Of a DNA stretch of 64,000 nt, positions 1-12,200 are shown piece after piece (the first letter of the stretch is position 1; the number at the start of each line of letters is the position of its first letter). The notes beneath the pieces are model-generated. The model worked only from the letters and a program-made list of their open reading frames with translations. It ran no database searches and was not told the origin of the DNA. Source of the stretch: Sinonovacula constricta (taxonomy: Eukaryota > Mollusca > Bivalvia > Cardiida > Solecurtidae); NCBI GenBank assembly GCA_007844125.1, contig CM017573.1, positions 5,663,516 to 5,727,515 on the forward strand, in the 5' to 3' direction. The position numbers and the translations under genes are program-made.

Positions 1-3000
1 ACTACAGTAACCACTGCCGTCTATACACCTTACACCGGTTACGTTTTGCTGTGCTACAGAAACCACAGCTGTCTATACACCTTACACCGGTTACGTTTTG
101 CTGTGCTACAGAAACCACAGCTGTCTATACACCTTACACCGGTTACGTTTCGCTGTACTACAGTAACCACAGCTGTCTATACACCTTACACCGGTTACGT
201 TTCGCTGTGCTACAGTAACCACTGCTGTCAATACACCTTACACCAGTTACGTTTTGCTGTGCTACAGTAACCACTGCTGTCTATACACCTTACACCGGTT
301 ACGTTTCGCTGTACTACAGTAACCACTGCTGTCTATACACCTTACACCAGTTACGTTTTGCTGTACTACAGTAACCACTGCTGTCAATACACCTTACACC
401 GGTTACGTTTCGCTGTGCTACAGTAACCACTGCTGTCAATACACCTTACACCGGTTACGTTTCGCTGTGCTACAGTAATCACTGCTGTCAATACACCTTA
501 CACGAGTTACGTTTCGCTGTACTACAGTAACCACTGCTGTCTATACACCTTACACCGGTTACGTTTCGCTGTACTACAGTAACCACTGCTGTCTATACAC
601 CTTACACGAGTTACGTTTCGCTGTGCTACAGTAACCACTGCTGTCTATACACCTTACACCGGTTACGTTTTGCTGTACTACAGTAACCACTGCCGTCTAT
701 ACACCTTACACCAGTTACGTTTCGCTGTGCTACAGTAATCACTGCCGTCTATACACCTTACACCGGTTACGTTTCGCTGTGCTACAGTAACCACTGCTGT
801 CTATACACCTTACACCGATTACGTTTCGCTGTGCTACAGTAACCACTGCTGTCTATACATCTTACACCGGTTACGTTTCGCTGTGCTACAGTAACCACAG
901 CTGTCTATACACCTTACACCGGTAACGTTTTGCTGTACTACAGTAACCACTGCTGTCTATACACCTTACACCGGTTACGTTTCGCTGTGCTACAGTAACC
1001 ACTGCTGTCTATACACCTTACACCGGTTACGTTTTGCTGTACTACAGTAACCACTGCCGTCTATACACCTTACACCGGTTACGTTCTGCTGTGCTACAGA
1101 AACCACAGCTGTCTATACACCTTACACCGGTTACGTTTTGCTGTGCTACAGTAACCACAGCTGTCTATACACCTTACACCGGTTACGTTTCGCTGTGCTA
1201 CAGTAACCACTGCTGTCTATACACCTTACACCGGTTACGTTTTGCTGTACTACAGTAACCACTGCTGTCTATACACCTTACACCGGTTACGTTTTGCTGT
1301 GCTACAGTAACCACTGCTGTCTATACACCTTACACCGGTTAGGTTTTGCTGTACTACAGTAACCACTGCCGTCTATACACCTTACACCGGTTACGTTTCG
1401 CTGTGCTACAGTAACCACTGCTGTCAATACACCTTACACCGGTTACGTTTCGCTGTGCTACAGTAACCACTGCTGTCAATACACCTTACACCGGTTACGT
1501 TTCGCTGTGCTACAGTAACCACTGCTGTCTATACACCTTACACCGGTTACGTTTTGCTGTGCTACAGAAACCACAGCTGTCTATACACCTTACACCGGTT
1601 ACGTTTTGCTGTGCTACAGAAACCACAGCTGTCTATACACCTTACACCGGTTACGTTTTGCTGTGCTACAGTAACCACTGCTGTCTATACACCTTACACC
1701 AGTTACGTTTCGCTGTGCTACAGTAACCACTGCTGTCAATACACCTTACACCAGTTACGTTTCGCTGTGCTACAGTAACCACTGCTGTCTATACACCGTA
1801 CACCAGTTACGTTTCGCTGTGCTACAGTAACCACTGCTGTCTATACACCTTACACCAGTTACGTTTCGCTGTGCTACAGTAACCACTGCTGTCAATACAC
1901 CTTACACCAGTTACGTTTCGCTGTGCTACAGTAACCACTGCTGTCTATACACCGTACACCAGTTACGTTTCGCTGTGCTACAGTAACCACTGCTGTCTAT
2001 ACACCTTACACCGGTTACGTTTTGCTGTGCTACAGAAACCACTGCTGTCTATACACCTTACACCGGTTACGTTTTGCTGTGCTACAGTAACCACAGCTGT
2101 CTATACACCTTACACCGGTTACGTTTTGCTGTGCTACAGGAATCACTGCTGTCTATACACCTTACACCGGTTACGTTTTGCTGTGCTACAGTAATCACTG
2201 CTGTCTATACACCTTACACCGGTTACGTTTCGCTGTGCTACAGTAACAACTGCTGTCTATACACCTTACACCGGTAACGTTTTGCTGTGCTACAGTAATC
2301 ACTGCTGTCTATACACCTTACACCGGTTACGTTTTGCTGTGCTACAGAAACCACAGCTGTCTATACACCTTACACCGGTTACGTTTTGCTGTGCTACAGA
2401 AACCACAGCTGTCTATACACCTTACACCGGTTACGTTTTGCTGTGCTACAGAAACCACTGCTGTCTATACACCTTACACCGGATACGTTTTGCTGTGCTA
2501 CAGAAACCACAGCTGTCTATACACCTTACACCGGTTACGTTTTGCTGTGCTACAGAAACCACTGCTGTCTATACACCTTACACCGGTTACGTTTTGCTGT
2601 GCTACAGAAACCACTGCTGTCTATACCACCTACACCGGTTACGTTTCGCTGTGCTACAGTAACCACAGCTGTCTATACACCTTACACCGGTTACGTTTTG
2701 CTGTGCTACAGAAACCACAGCTGTCTATACACCTTACACCGGTTACGTTTTGCTGTACTACAGTAACCACCTGCCGTCTATACACCTTACACCGGTTACG
2801 TTTCGCTGTGCTACAGTAACCACTGCTGTCTATACACCTTACACCGGTTACGTTTCGCTGTGCTACAGTAATCACTGCTGTCTATACACCTTACACCGGT
2901 TACGTTTTGCTGTACTACAGTAACCACTGCTGTCTATACACCTTACACCGGTTACGTTTTGCTGTACTACAGTAACCACTGCTGTCTATACACCTTACAC

Positions 3001-6000
3001 CGGTTACGTTTTGCTGTACTACAGTAACCACTGCTGTCTATACACCTTACACCGGTTACGTTTCGCTGTGCTACAGTAACCACTGCTGTCTATACACCTT
3101 ACACCGGTTACGTTTTGCTGTACTACAGTAACCACTGCCGTCTATACACCTTACACCGGTTACGTTTTGCTGTACTACAGTAACCACTGCCGTCTATACA
3201 CCTTACACCGGTTACGTTTTGCTGTACTACAGTAACCACTGCCGTCTATACACCTTACACCGGTTACGTTTTGCTGTACTACAGAAACCACAGCTGTCTA
3301 TACACCTTACACCGGTTACGTTTTGCTGTACTACAGTAACCACTGCCGTCTATACACCTTACACCGGTTACGTTTTGCTGTGCTACAGAAACCACATCTG
3401 TCTATACACCTTACACCGGTTACGTTTTGCTGTGCTACAGAAACCACAGCTGTCTATACACCTTACACCGGTTACGTTTTGCTGTACTACAGTAACCACT
3501 GCCGTCTATACACCTTACACCGGTTACGTTTCGCTGTGCTACAGTAACCACTGCAGTCTATACACCTTACACCGGTTACGTTTCGCTGTGCTACAGTAAC
3601 CACTGCTGTCAATACACCTTACACCGGTTACGTTTCGCTGTGCTACAGTAACCACTGCTGTCAATACACCTTACACCGGTTACGTTTTGCTGTGCTACAG
3701 TAACCACTGCTGTCTATACACCTTACACCAGTTACGTTTCGCTGTGCTACAGTAACCACTGCTGTCAATACACCTTACACCGGTTACGTTTCGCTGTGCT
3801 ACAGTAACCACTGCTGTCAATACATCTTACACCGGTTACGTTTTTCTGTGCTACAGTCACCACAGCTGTCTATACACCTTACACCAGTTACGTTTCGCTG
3901 TGCTACAGTAACCACTGCTGTCAATACACCTTACACCGGTTACGTTTCGCTGTGCTACAGTAACCACTGCTGTCAATACACCTTACACCGGTTACGTTTC
4001 GCTGTGCTGCAGTAACCACTGCTGTCAATACACCTTACACCAGTTACGTTTCGCTGTGCTACAGTAACCACTGCTGTCAATACACCTTACACCAGTTACG
4101 TTTCGCTGTGCTACAGTAACCACTGCTGTCAATACACCTTACACCGGTTACGTTTCGCTGTGCTACAGTAACCACTGCTGTCAATACACCTTACACCAGT
4201 TACGTTTCGCTGTGCTACAGTCACCACTGCTGTCAATACACCTTACACCAGTTACGTTTCGCTGTGCTACAGTAACCACTGCTGTCTATACACCTTACAC
4301 CGGTTACGTTTCGCTGTGCTACAGTAACCACTGCTGTCAATACACCTTACACCAGTTACGTTTCGCTGTGCTACAGTAACCACTGCTGTCTATACACCTT
4401 ACACCGGTTACGTTTCGCTGTACTACAGTAACCACAGCTGTCTATACACCTTACACCGGTTACGTTTCGCTGTGCTACAGTAACCACTGCTGTCTATACA
4501 CCTTACACCGGTTACGTTTCGCTGTACTACAGTAACCACAGCTGTCTATACACCTTACACCGGTTACGTTTCGCTGTGCTACAGTAACCACTGCTGTCAA
4601 TACACCTTACACCAGTTACGTTTCGCTGTGCTACAGTAACCACTGCCGTCTATACACCTTACACCGGTTACGTTTCGCTGTACTACAGTAACCACAGCTG
4701 TCTATACACCTTACACCGGTTACGTTTTGCTGTGCTACAGTAATCACTGCTGTCTATACACCTTACACCGGTTAGGTTTCGCTGTGCTACAGTAACCACT
4801 GCCGTCTATACACCTTACACCGGTTACCTTTCGCTGTGCTACAGTAACCACTGCCGTCTATACACCTTACACCGGTTACGTTTCGCTGTGCTACAGTAAC
4901 CACTGCTGTCAATACACCTTACACCGGTTACGTTTCGCTGTGCTACAGTAACCACTGCTGTCAATACACCTTACACGAGTTACGTTTCGCTGTACTACAG
5001 TAACCACTGCTGTCTATACACCTTACACCGGTTACGTTTTGCTGTACTACAGTAACCACTGCCGTCTATACACCTTACACCAGTTACGTTTCGCTGTGCT
5101 ACAGTAATCACTGCCGTCTATACACCTTACACCGGTTACGTTTCGCTGTGCTACAGTAACCACTGCTGTCTATACACCTTACACCGGTTACGTTTCGCTG
5201 TGCTACAGTAATCACTGCCGTCTATACACCTTACACCGGTTACGTTTCGCTGTGCTACAGTAACCACTGCTGTCAATACACCTTACACCGGTTACGTTTC
5301 GCTGTGCTACAGTAATCACTGCTGTCAATACACCTTACACGAGTTACGTTTCGCTGTACTACAGTAACCACTGCTGTCTATACACCTTACACCGGTTACG
5401 TTTCGCTGTACTACAGTAACCACTGCTGTCTATACACCTTACACCAGTTACGTTTTGCTGTACTACAGTAACCACTGCTGTCAATACACCTTACACCGGT
5501 TACGTTTCGCTGTGCTACAGTAACCACTGCTGTCAATACACCTTACCCCGTTACGTTTCGCTGTGCTACAGTAACCCACTGCCGTCTATACACCTTACAC
5601 CGGTTACGTTTCGCTGTACTACAGTAACCACAGCTGTCTATACACCTTACACCGGTTACGTTTCGCTGTGCTACAGTAACCACTGCTGTCAATAACCTTA
5701 CACACCAGTTACGTTTTGCTGTGCTACAGTAACCACTGCTGTCTATACACCTTACACACCGGTTACGTTTCGCTGTACTACAGTAACCACTGCTGTCTAT
5801 ACACCTTACACCGTTACGTTTTGCTGTACTACAGTAACCACTGCTGTCAATACACCTTACACCGGTTACGTTTCGCTGTGCTACAGTAACCACTGCTGTC
5901 AATACACCTTACACCGGTTACGTTTCGCTGTGCTACAGTAACACTGCTGTCATACACCTTACACAGTTACGTTTCGCTGTACTACAGTAACCACTGCTGT

Positions 6001-8523
6001 CTACACACACTTACACCTAGTTACGTTTCGCTGTACTACAGTAACCACTGCTGTCTATACACCTTACACGAGTTCGTTTCGCTGTGCTACAGTAACCACT
6101 GCTGTCTATACACCTTACACCGGTTACGTTTTCTGTACTACAGTAACCACTGCTGTCTATACACCTTACACCAGTTACGTTTCGCTGTGCTACAGTAACC
6201 TGCCGTCTATACACCTTACACCGGTTACGTTTCGTGCTGTGCTACAGTAACCACTGCTGTCTATACACCTTACACTTACCCGTTACGTTTCGCTGTGCTA
6301 CAGTAACCACTGCTGTCTATACACCTTACACCGGTTACGTTTTCGCTGTGCTACAGTCACCACAGCTGTCTATACACCTTACACCGGTTACGTTTTGCTG
6401 TACTACAGTAACCACTGCTGTCTATACACCTTACACCGGTTACGTTTCGCTGTACTACAGTAACCACTGCTGTCTATACACCTTACACCGGTTACGTTTT
6501 GCTGTACTACAGTAACCAGCTGTCTATACCCTTACACCGGTTACGTTCGCTGTGCTACAGAAACCACAGCTGTCTATACACCTTACACCGGTTACGTTTT
6601 GCTGTGCTACAGTAACCACAGCTGTCCTATACACCTTACACCGGTTACGTTTCGCTGTGCTACAGTAACCACTGCTGTCTATACACCTTACACCGGTTAC
6701 GTTTTGCTGTACTACAGTAACCACTGCTGTCTATACACCTTACACCGGTTACGTTTTGCTGTGCTACAGTAACCACTGCTGTCTATACACCTTACACCGG
6801 TTAGGTTTTGCTGTACTACAGTAACCACTGCCGTCTATACACCTTACACCGGTTACGTTTCGCTGTGCTACAGTAAACCACTGCTGTCAATACACCCTTA
6901 CAACCGGTTACGTTTCGCTGTGCTACAGTAACCACTGCTGTCAATACACCTTACAACCGGTTACGTTTCGCTGTGCTACAGTAACCACTGCTGTCTATAC
7001 ACCTTACAAACCGGTTACGTTTGCTGTGCTACAGAACCACAGCTGTCTATACACCTTACACCGGTTACGTTTTGCTGTACTACAGTAACCACTGCCGTCT
7101 ATACACCTTACAACCGGTTACGTTTTGCTGTGCTACAGAAACCACAGCTGTCTATACAACCCTTACAACACCGGTTACGTTTTGCTGTTGCTACAGAAAC
7201 CACGCTGTCTATACACCTGACACCGGTTACGTTTTGCTGGTGCTACAGTAACCACTGCTGTCTATAACACCTTACAACCCAGTTACGTTTCGCTGTGCTA
7301 CAGTAACCACTGCTGTCAATACACCTTACACCAGTTACGTTTCGCTGTGCTAACAGTAACCACTGCTGTCTATACACCGTACACCAGTTACGTTTCGCTG
7401 TGCTACAGTAACCACTGCTGTCTATACACCTTACACCGGTTTACGTTTTGCTGTGCTACAGAACCACTGCTGTCTATACACCTTACACCGGTTACGTTTT
7501 TGCTGTGCTACAGTAACCACAGCTTCTATAACACTTACACCGGTTACGTTTTGCTGTGCACAGGAATCACTGCTGTCTATACACCTTACCACCGGTTACG
7601 TTTTGCTGTGCTACAGTAATCACTGCTGTCTATACGAACCTTACACCTGTTACGTTTCGCTGTGCTACAGTAACAACTGCTGTCTATACACCTTACTTAC
7701 ACCGGTAACGTTTTGCTGTGCTACAGTAATCACTGCTGTCTATACACTTACACCGGTTACTTTTTGCTGTGCTACAGAACCACAGCTGTCTATACACCTT
7801 ACACCGGTTACGTTTCGCTGTGCTACAGTAACCACTGCTGTCTAATACACCTTACACCAGTTACGTTTTGCTGTGCTACAGAACCACTGCTGTCTATACA
7901 CCTTACACCGGACGTTTTGCTGTGCTACAGTAACCACAGCTGTCTATCCACCTTACACCGGTTACGTTTTGCTGTGCTACAGTAAACCACTGCTGTCATA
8001 CACCTTACATACACCGTTACGTTTTGCTGTGCTACATAACAGAACCACTGCTGTCTATACCCTTACAACCGGTTACGTTTCGCTGTGCTACAGTAACCAC
8101 TGCTGTCTATACACCTTACAACACGGTTACGTTTGCTGTGCTACATAACCACAGCTGTCTATACAACCTTACAACACCGGTTACGTTTTTGCTGTGCTAC
8201 AGTACCACTGCTGTCTATACACCTTACAACCGGTTACGTTTCGCTGTGCTACTACCATGCTGTCTATACACCTTGACACCTTACAACCGGTTACGTTTCG
8301 CTGTGCTACAGTCACTGCTGTCTATACACCTTACACCACGGTTACGTTTTGCTGTCTAACTAACCACTGCTGTCTATACACCTTACACCGTTACGTTTTG
8401 CTGTGCTACAGTAACCACACTGCTGTCTATACACCTTACACACCGGTTACGTTTTGCTGTGCTACAGTAACCACGCTGTCTATACACCTTACAAACACAG
8501 GTTACGTTTCGCTGTGCTACAGT
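1..8523. repeat. 52-bp tandem satellite array
   Basis: The whole stretch is a head-to-tail array of a 52-bp unit, about 160 copies, running off the left edge and into the assembly gap. Units differ at a few recurring positions: TAACC or AAACC after CTACAG, GCTGTCTATAC or GCTGTCAATAC, CGGTTACG or CAGTTACG, and GTGCTAC or GTACTAC. The period is shown by variant-matched positions that differ by exact multiples of 52 (46 and 1034 differ by 19 units; 46 and 1554 by 29). The repetitive open frames on both strands are a consequence of 52 not being divisible by 3 and are not genes. Confidence 0.97.
5540..8523. repeat. Indel-rich end of the satellite array
   Basis: From about 5.54 kb the 52-bp units begin to gain and lose single or double bases, and almost every unit is off-length by 7-8.5 kb. 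Rare variants appear in the same order as in the clean part: GGTTAGG (6800 versus 1340), ACAGGAATC (7560 versus 2136), TAACAACTG followed by CCGGTAACG (7671-7710 versus 2245-2280). This part therefore looks like a noisy second version of about 1.05-2.5 kb. Either it is unpolished long-read sequence at a contig end or a decayed satellite edge; the excess of indels over substitutions favours the former. Confidence 0.7.
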
Positions 8524-8623
8524 NNNNNNNNNNNNNNNNNNNNNNNNNNNNNNNNNNNNNNNNNNNNNNNNNNNNNNNNNNNNNNNNNNNNNNNNNNNNN
8601 NNNNNNNNNNNNNNNNNNNNNNN
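8524..8623. other. Assembly gap of 100 N
   Basis: Exactly 100 N separate the satellite from unique-looking sequence. A round 100 usually marks a gap of unknown size, so the true satellite length is not known. Confidence 0.98.
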
Positions 8624-8745
8624 ATAGACAAACGTGTACCTATACAATTAGGATTTGAGACAGTGCGATAACAGGATGTGCAGTCGTCGTTTTCGGTCGA
8701 GGAGAATAGTGTGTCATTGCACACAATCCAAGGGTCCTGTGAAAA
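8624..8745 (-). repeat. Left end of duplication copy A
   Basis: After the gap, about 110 bp match 46790-46908 closely, then the sequence jumps to what matches 47292 onward. Copy B has about 385 bp here that copy A lacks. The junction in A falls at a shared AATCCA, consistent with a deletion at microhomology. Confidence 0.75.
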
Positions 8746-10440
8746 TAAATTTTGTTGACTATTTATCCTTCACATCCCTGGTTTACTTTGAGTCTGATGA
8801 AAATGTGATACATCTACTTTGACGTTTTAAGTGACTTTAGCTACATTTTAGTTAAACTTTCTTCACTTTTGTTATTGGTCAAATTTTGTGAAGGATTCGT
8901 GATTTATCCTTTTTGTTGAGCGCGTATGATAATATAACACCCATAAACAAACACAAAGTCCGTAATCGGAAAAAAGAAATCTAAACATCAAACAACGCTT
9001 GTGTTAATTAAACAGATAATAGGATAAACAGAGTACTAGTTTGGTGTTAAATTAAGTAAATGATATCACACAAGTCGCTGAAACTTGATCGTTCGACAAG
9101 CCTCGCGAATTGGGGTTCATTGGTGAAATGGAAATTGTCTCCCTTGTTAGTCAACATCCGAGGTATTCCAAACAGTATGTAGGTCCTTTTATTTGAAATC
9201 TTTTGACATCATCGCCTGTTCTTTTGTAGATATTTCTGTTAATATGGTACATTATTTGAAGCACTATGGTAAAATAGAAATTGACTTCTTGTTAGTTAAT
9301 ATCCGAGGTATTCCAAACAGTAGGTAGTCCTTGTAGTTGGAATTTTTGGACTTTATCGCCTGTTCTTTTGTAGAAATTGTAATTTAAAAAAGTAAAATGT
9401 CTTACTTGTGCATAAATATAATCTTGCAATCTATTTATATTCTTAAAGAGGATTTCTTATTTTTAAAAAGAAAATGAAAGTGTTTGTTGTTGATCATAAG
9501 TATGTCAGAAAAGTCAACATACACTTCCAAAGATCACAAGCATAAAAACCGAGTAAAACAAATGAAAGGATCTACTTAAATTTAGGGATTATTCAGGGGA
9601 GACTATTCATTATTGTCTCTCATTTGGTTTGTTTCTACCTAGAGTGATATTCTCTATTTATCCTATTACATTGGACATTAGCTATATAAAACTAGGCGAG
9701 ATAACAATTGATTCATCAAACATGTGATAAACATTTCAAGTGCATCCAGCCGGATTAATTTTTAAATGAATCTGTGCCGCACGTGGAGGTGGAAACGTTG
9801 CCAAATCGTAGAATAAACTCGATATTAAGGTACGACACAGCTTGAAATTAATTACAGCGAGTGTAGAATGAGTTAAATCATTTTCTTATAGTGTTGTGTG
9901 TGTTGTTGTTGTTTTGTGTGTGTTGTTGTTGTTTCTTGTTGTTTACTGTTTCTTGTGGTTTTGTTGTTGTTTTTGCTTGTTGTTGTTTTGTGTTTTTTGT
10001 GCTGTTTTATGTTGTTTTGGTGTGTGTTTTTGTTTTGTGTTGTTTGTTAGTGTGTTTTTTTTGTGCGTGTTTTCGTTGTTGTTGTTGTATGGTGAATTAT
10101 AACATGCCTTCACGTTAGGTGAAGTAAATTTCTTTGAAAAATTATGTTATTTATCTGTGTCAGTTTGTAAACACGTACTTAGAAGAACTTTTTGTTACAC
10201 GTATGCATAAAACGGAAGCCGTGTTAGTGTACAAATCGGATTTTAGATGGTGTGATTTAAGAATGTACAATTTCAATAGCTTTTCGTCGATTTCCTTTAC
10301 GACTAACAGTAATTAAACTTAATCTAGTGGGACACTTTAATGCAATAATTTATTTTACACATAAATATGATTCTACAACTATTTACACTGTTTTCTCCGG
10401 TTCTTTTTTTAAATTCTAAATACCATATGCACATTATTTT
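8746..10440. other. Non-coding, with a small internal duplication and a TG-rich tract
   Basis: No gene is supported. Two diverged units of about 150 bp lie in tandem at about 9122-9270 and 9270-9400 (both contain ATCCGAGGTATTCCAAACAG and a CGCCTGTTCTTTTGTAGA end). At 9890-10090 there is a T/G-rich tract (TGTTGTTG-type), whose cysteine/valine/phenylalanine frames are low-complexity artefacts. The region is repeated at 47.29-48.85 kb. Confidence 0.8.
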
Positions 10441-10449
10441 TCAATTACG

Positions 10450-10830
10450 TCACTCCTTTCTTGTGATGACGTCATAACTAATAAATGTCAGCGCTTGTGC
10501 ATTATTCTTTATTCAATGACGTCATAACTTGTCAAACAAAACATCAGCGCTTAGACATGTTTTATTCAAATGGATCTTTTTATTGCTTGCATTAGAGAAG
10601 TGAGAGGTTAGAGTTCTCTAAAATCGGTTTTAGCACTCCAGTCGGTCCCTTTTTGCGGACTGACCGTTCCAAGGCGGTGACTGTTGGATTCGCTCTGTTG
10701 GTTATCACATTGTGTTCTTACTTTTGCATCTCGGCTTGTGGATGCCTTTCTCCTGTGGCTTTTAAAATTTTGGTTTATTTTGTAATGCTGATAGGAATGT
10801 GTAAAATTTCTAGTTAGAATATGATGCTGC
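10450..10830 (+). repeat. Hairpin-bearing dispersed repeat, copy 1
   Basis: This is the reference copy of a family seen about sixteen times in the window. In order it carries a CAGCGCTT segment, GCTTGCATT, an AGAGCTCT-like palindrome, an AACCGGTTT-like palindrome, then GTCGGTCC-loop-GGACTGAC, which folds as an 8-bp stem with one G-T wobble, then CGTTCCAAGGCGGTAACTG, and about 150 bp later a CTTTTCAG-like site followed by a short hydrophobic frame ending near CTCATAGGA. Copies lie on both strands and in introns, so it behaves as a mobile or formerly mobile element. Its class is not recognised. Confidence 0.75.
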
Positions 10831-11289
10831 GGGAAGAAAGTTCTATGGAGAATCAGGGACTCACTTTTGTTGCAGATATTTTTTTTAATAAATCGATCAG
10901 GAAACAGCAAAATCTTGTTATTAACAGTGCTCCAGATAAGCATCGTTTTATCGTTTTTTTATGAACTGATTTTGATGTAAAGCGAATTGAAGTTAAAATC
11001 TTATCGTTTTAAAACGATTTGTGTAAGTGGAAAATGATTTACAATCGATTTTCTCGTCGTTTTGATTACAGTATAATTATCAAGGTAGAAATGTATATAG
11101 ACACCGTTTGGGTCAAAACTTACAGGGTAAAAGATACTGGTGCACCGTTTAGTCGATAACATAAGAATTAAGCTGTAAAATCATGATGTGCTAGGGTAAA
11201 AATCACCCTGTATAATTAGTGCAATGGCTGCTTCTAGGAAAGGGAGAGTTTGTACAATTATTATAATTGTAGTCTTCTGCAAACCAGCA

Positions 11290-11990
11290 AGAGAGAATTA
11301 CTAATTGCAGCTGTTGTATTTAGTCTCATAAGAAGTATTCTATCAAAATACAGCAGCGCCAACTTTTGTAGTCCCGAATACTGGTCGGGTATTTAACTGT
11401 TAAAAATCTTGTAGTGAAAACTAATTGACCAAAAATTATCTTGAGCACTGTATTAAAAGATTTACAATTATAATGCTTTAAAGGTATATCCAGCAATAAA
11501 TTTTATAAATAGGCGCATGGGGAACGGTAAAAAAGCATAATAAAGCATATTAATAATTGACAGGTAATGATACAACAACATTTTAAACTAAATTCAATTT
11601 CTGAAAGTGCCGCACATTACTTGTTTATGAAACAACAAGGCGCCATCTATAGGAATTTTTCCTGGAACGATTACATGTAGACGCCACACAGGAGAGGGGC
11701 GATAATGAAAGTCTTCTAACGAACAGGGATATAACGTGAGATAACGTGTTCAAAATTCTCATTTTTACCAAATCAGTCCTAAAAGGTGTCAATATGAAAA
11801 ATATCTAAAGAACAGAAGACATATGAATTACTGCAGTGCCTCAATACATCCGTTTTTTGAAACTCTTTTTGTTTCTCATCCAGTCTGATTTGGTATAAAA
11901 TACCCTTTTACCTTACGTCTTCGAAATTTTCTTTGTTGCCAGCTTAGTCAGTACAGGTCTAAAAATGAAAAAAAAAATGGACCAAAGATA
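11290..11990. repeat. Composite dispersed repeat, copy 1
   Basis: Starts near a segment reading GCGCCAAC...CCCGAATACTGGT, continues through GGCGCCATCTATAGGA and a TACATGTAGACGCC segment with GGAGAG, and ends with two or three units of about 110 bp (TTCTAAAGAACAGAAGACATAT ... TCTGATTTGGTATAAAA). The same order recurs at 14975, 49750 and 53420. The 3' end lies directly next to the receptor tail exon, so it supplies the 3' UTR side of gene A. Tandem-core organisation resembles non-autonomous elements of molluscs, but I cannot assign the family. Confidence 0.65.
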
Positions 11991-12004
11991 TGTGTCTTAT
12001 AATG

Positions 12005-12200
12005 TCACGGAATCTCATCATACGTATGAGAAATTCTTTTTGATTCACCATTGGCTCCGTTATCGTCAACACCGGCATCTGCATTTACATACATCGCGTT
12101 CTCAGTTACATAAAGTTTACTTTCCTCTTTTTGCTGACTAACAGTGTGAGACCCAGTTTGTTGATGTGTCAAATTGACACTTCTTCTCCCCCTCTTTCTT
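12005..12200 (-). CDS. Gene A tail exon (cytoplasmic, last exon)
   Basis: Acceptor TGTCTTTCAG precedes AAGAAAGAGG; the frame continues from the transmembrane exon in phase 2 and ends at TGA. It gives an Arg/Lys-rich start (RRKRGRRS) and Tyr motifs KLYVTE, AMYVNADAG and HTYDEIP at the very C-terminus. Copy B keeps all Tyr motifs with only a few changes and one residue less. No AATAAA is obvious just downstream. Confidence 0.75.

Noticed and set aside
1..8523. Possible CRISPR array (regular short repeats)
   Set aside because: Units abut directly with no unique spacers, and the sequence is animal nuclear DNA.
46..8658. Many 60-160 residue frames of the MLCYRNHSCLYTLHR or TAKRNRCKVYR type on both strands
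   Set aside because: They are translations of the 52-bp satellite. Length depends only on which units have lost the TAA at one position; there is no splice, start or conservation support.
9891..10118. Cys/Val/Phe-rich hydrophobic frame
   Set aside because: Low-complexity TG-rich tract; the copy at 48430-48590 is not open.
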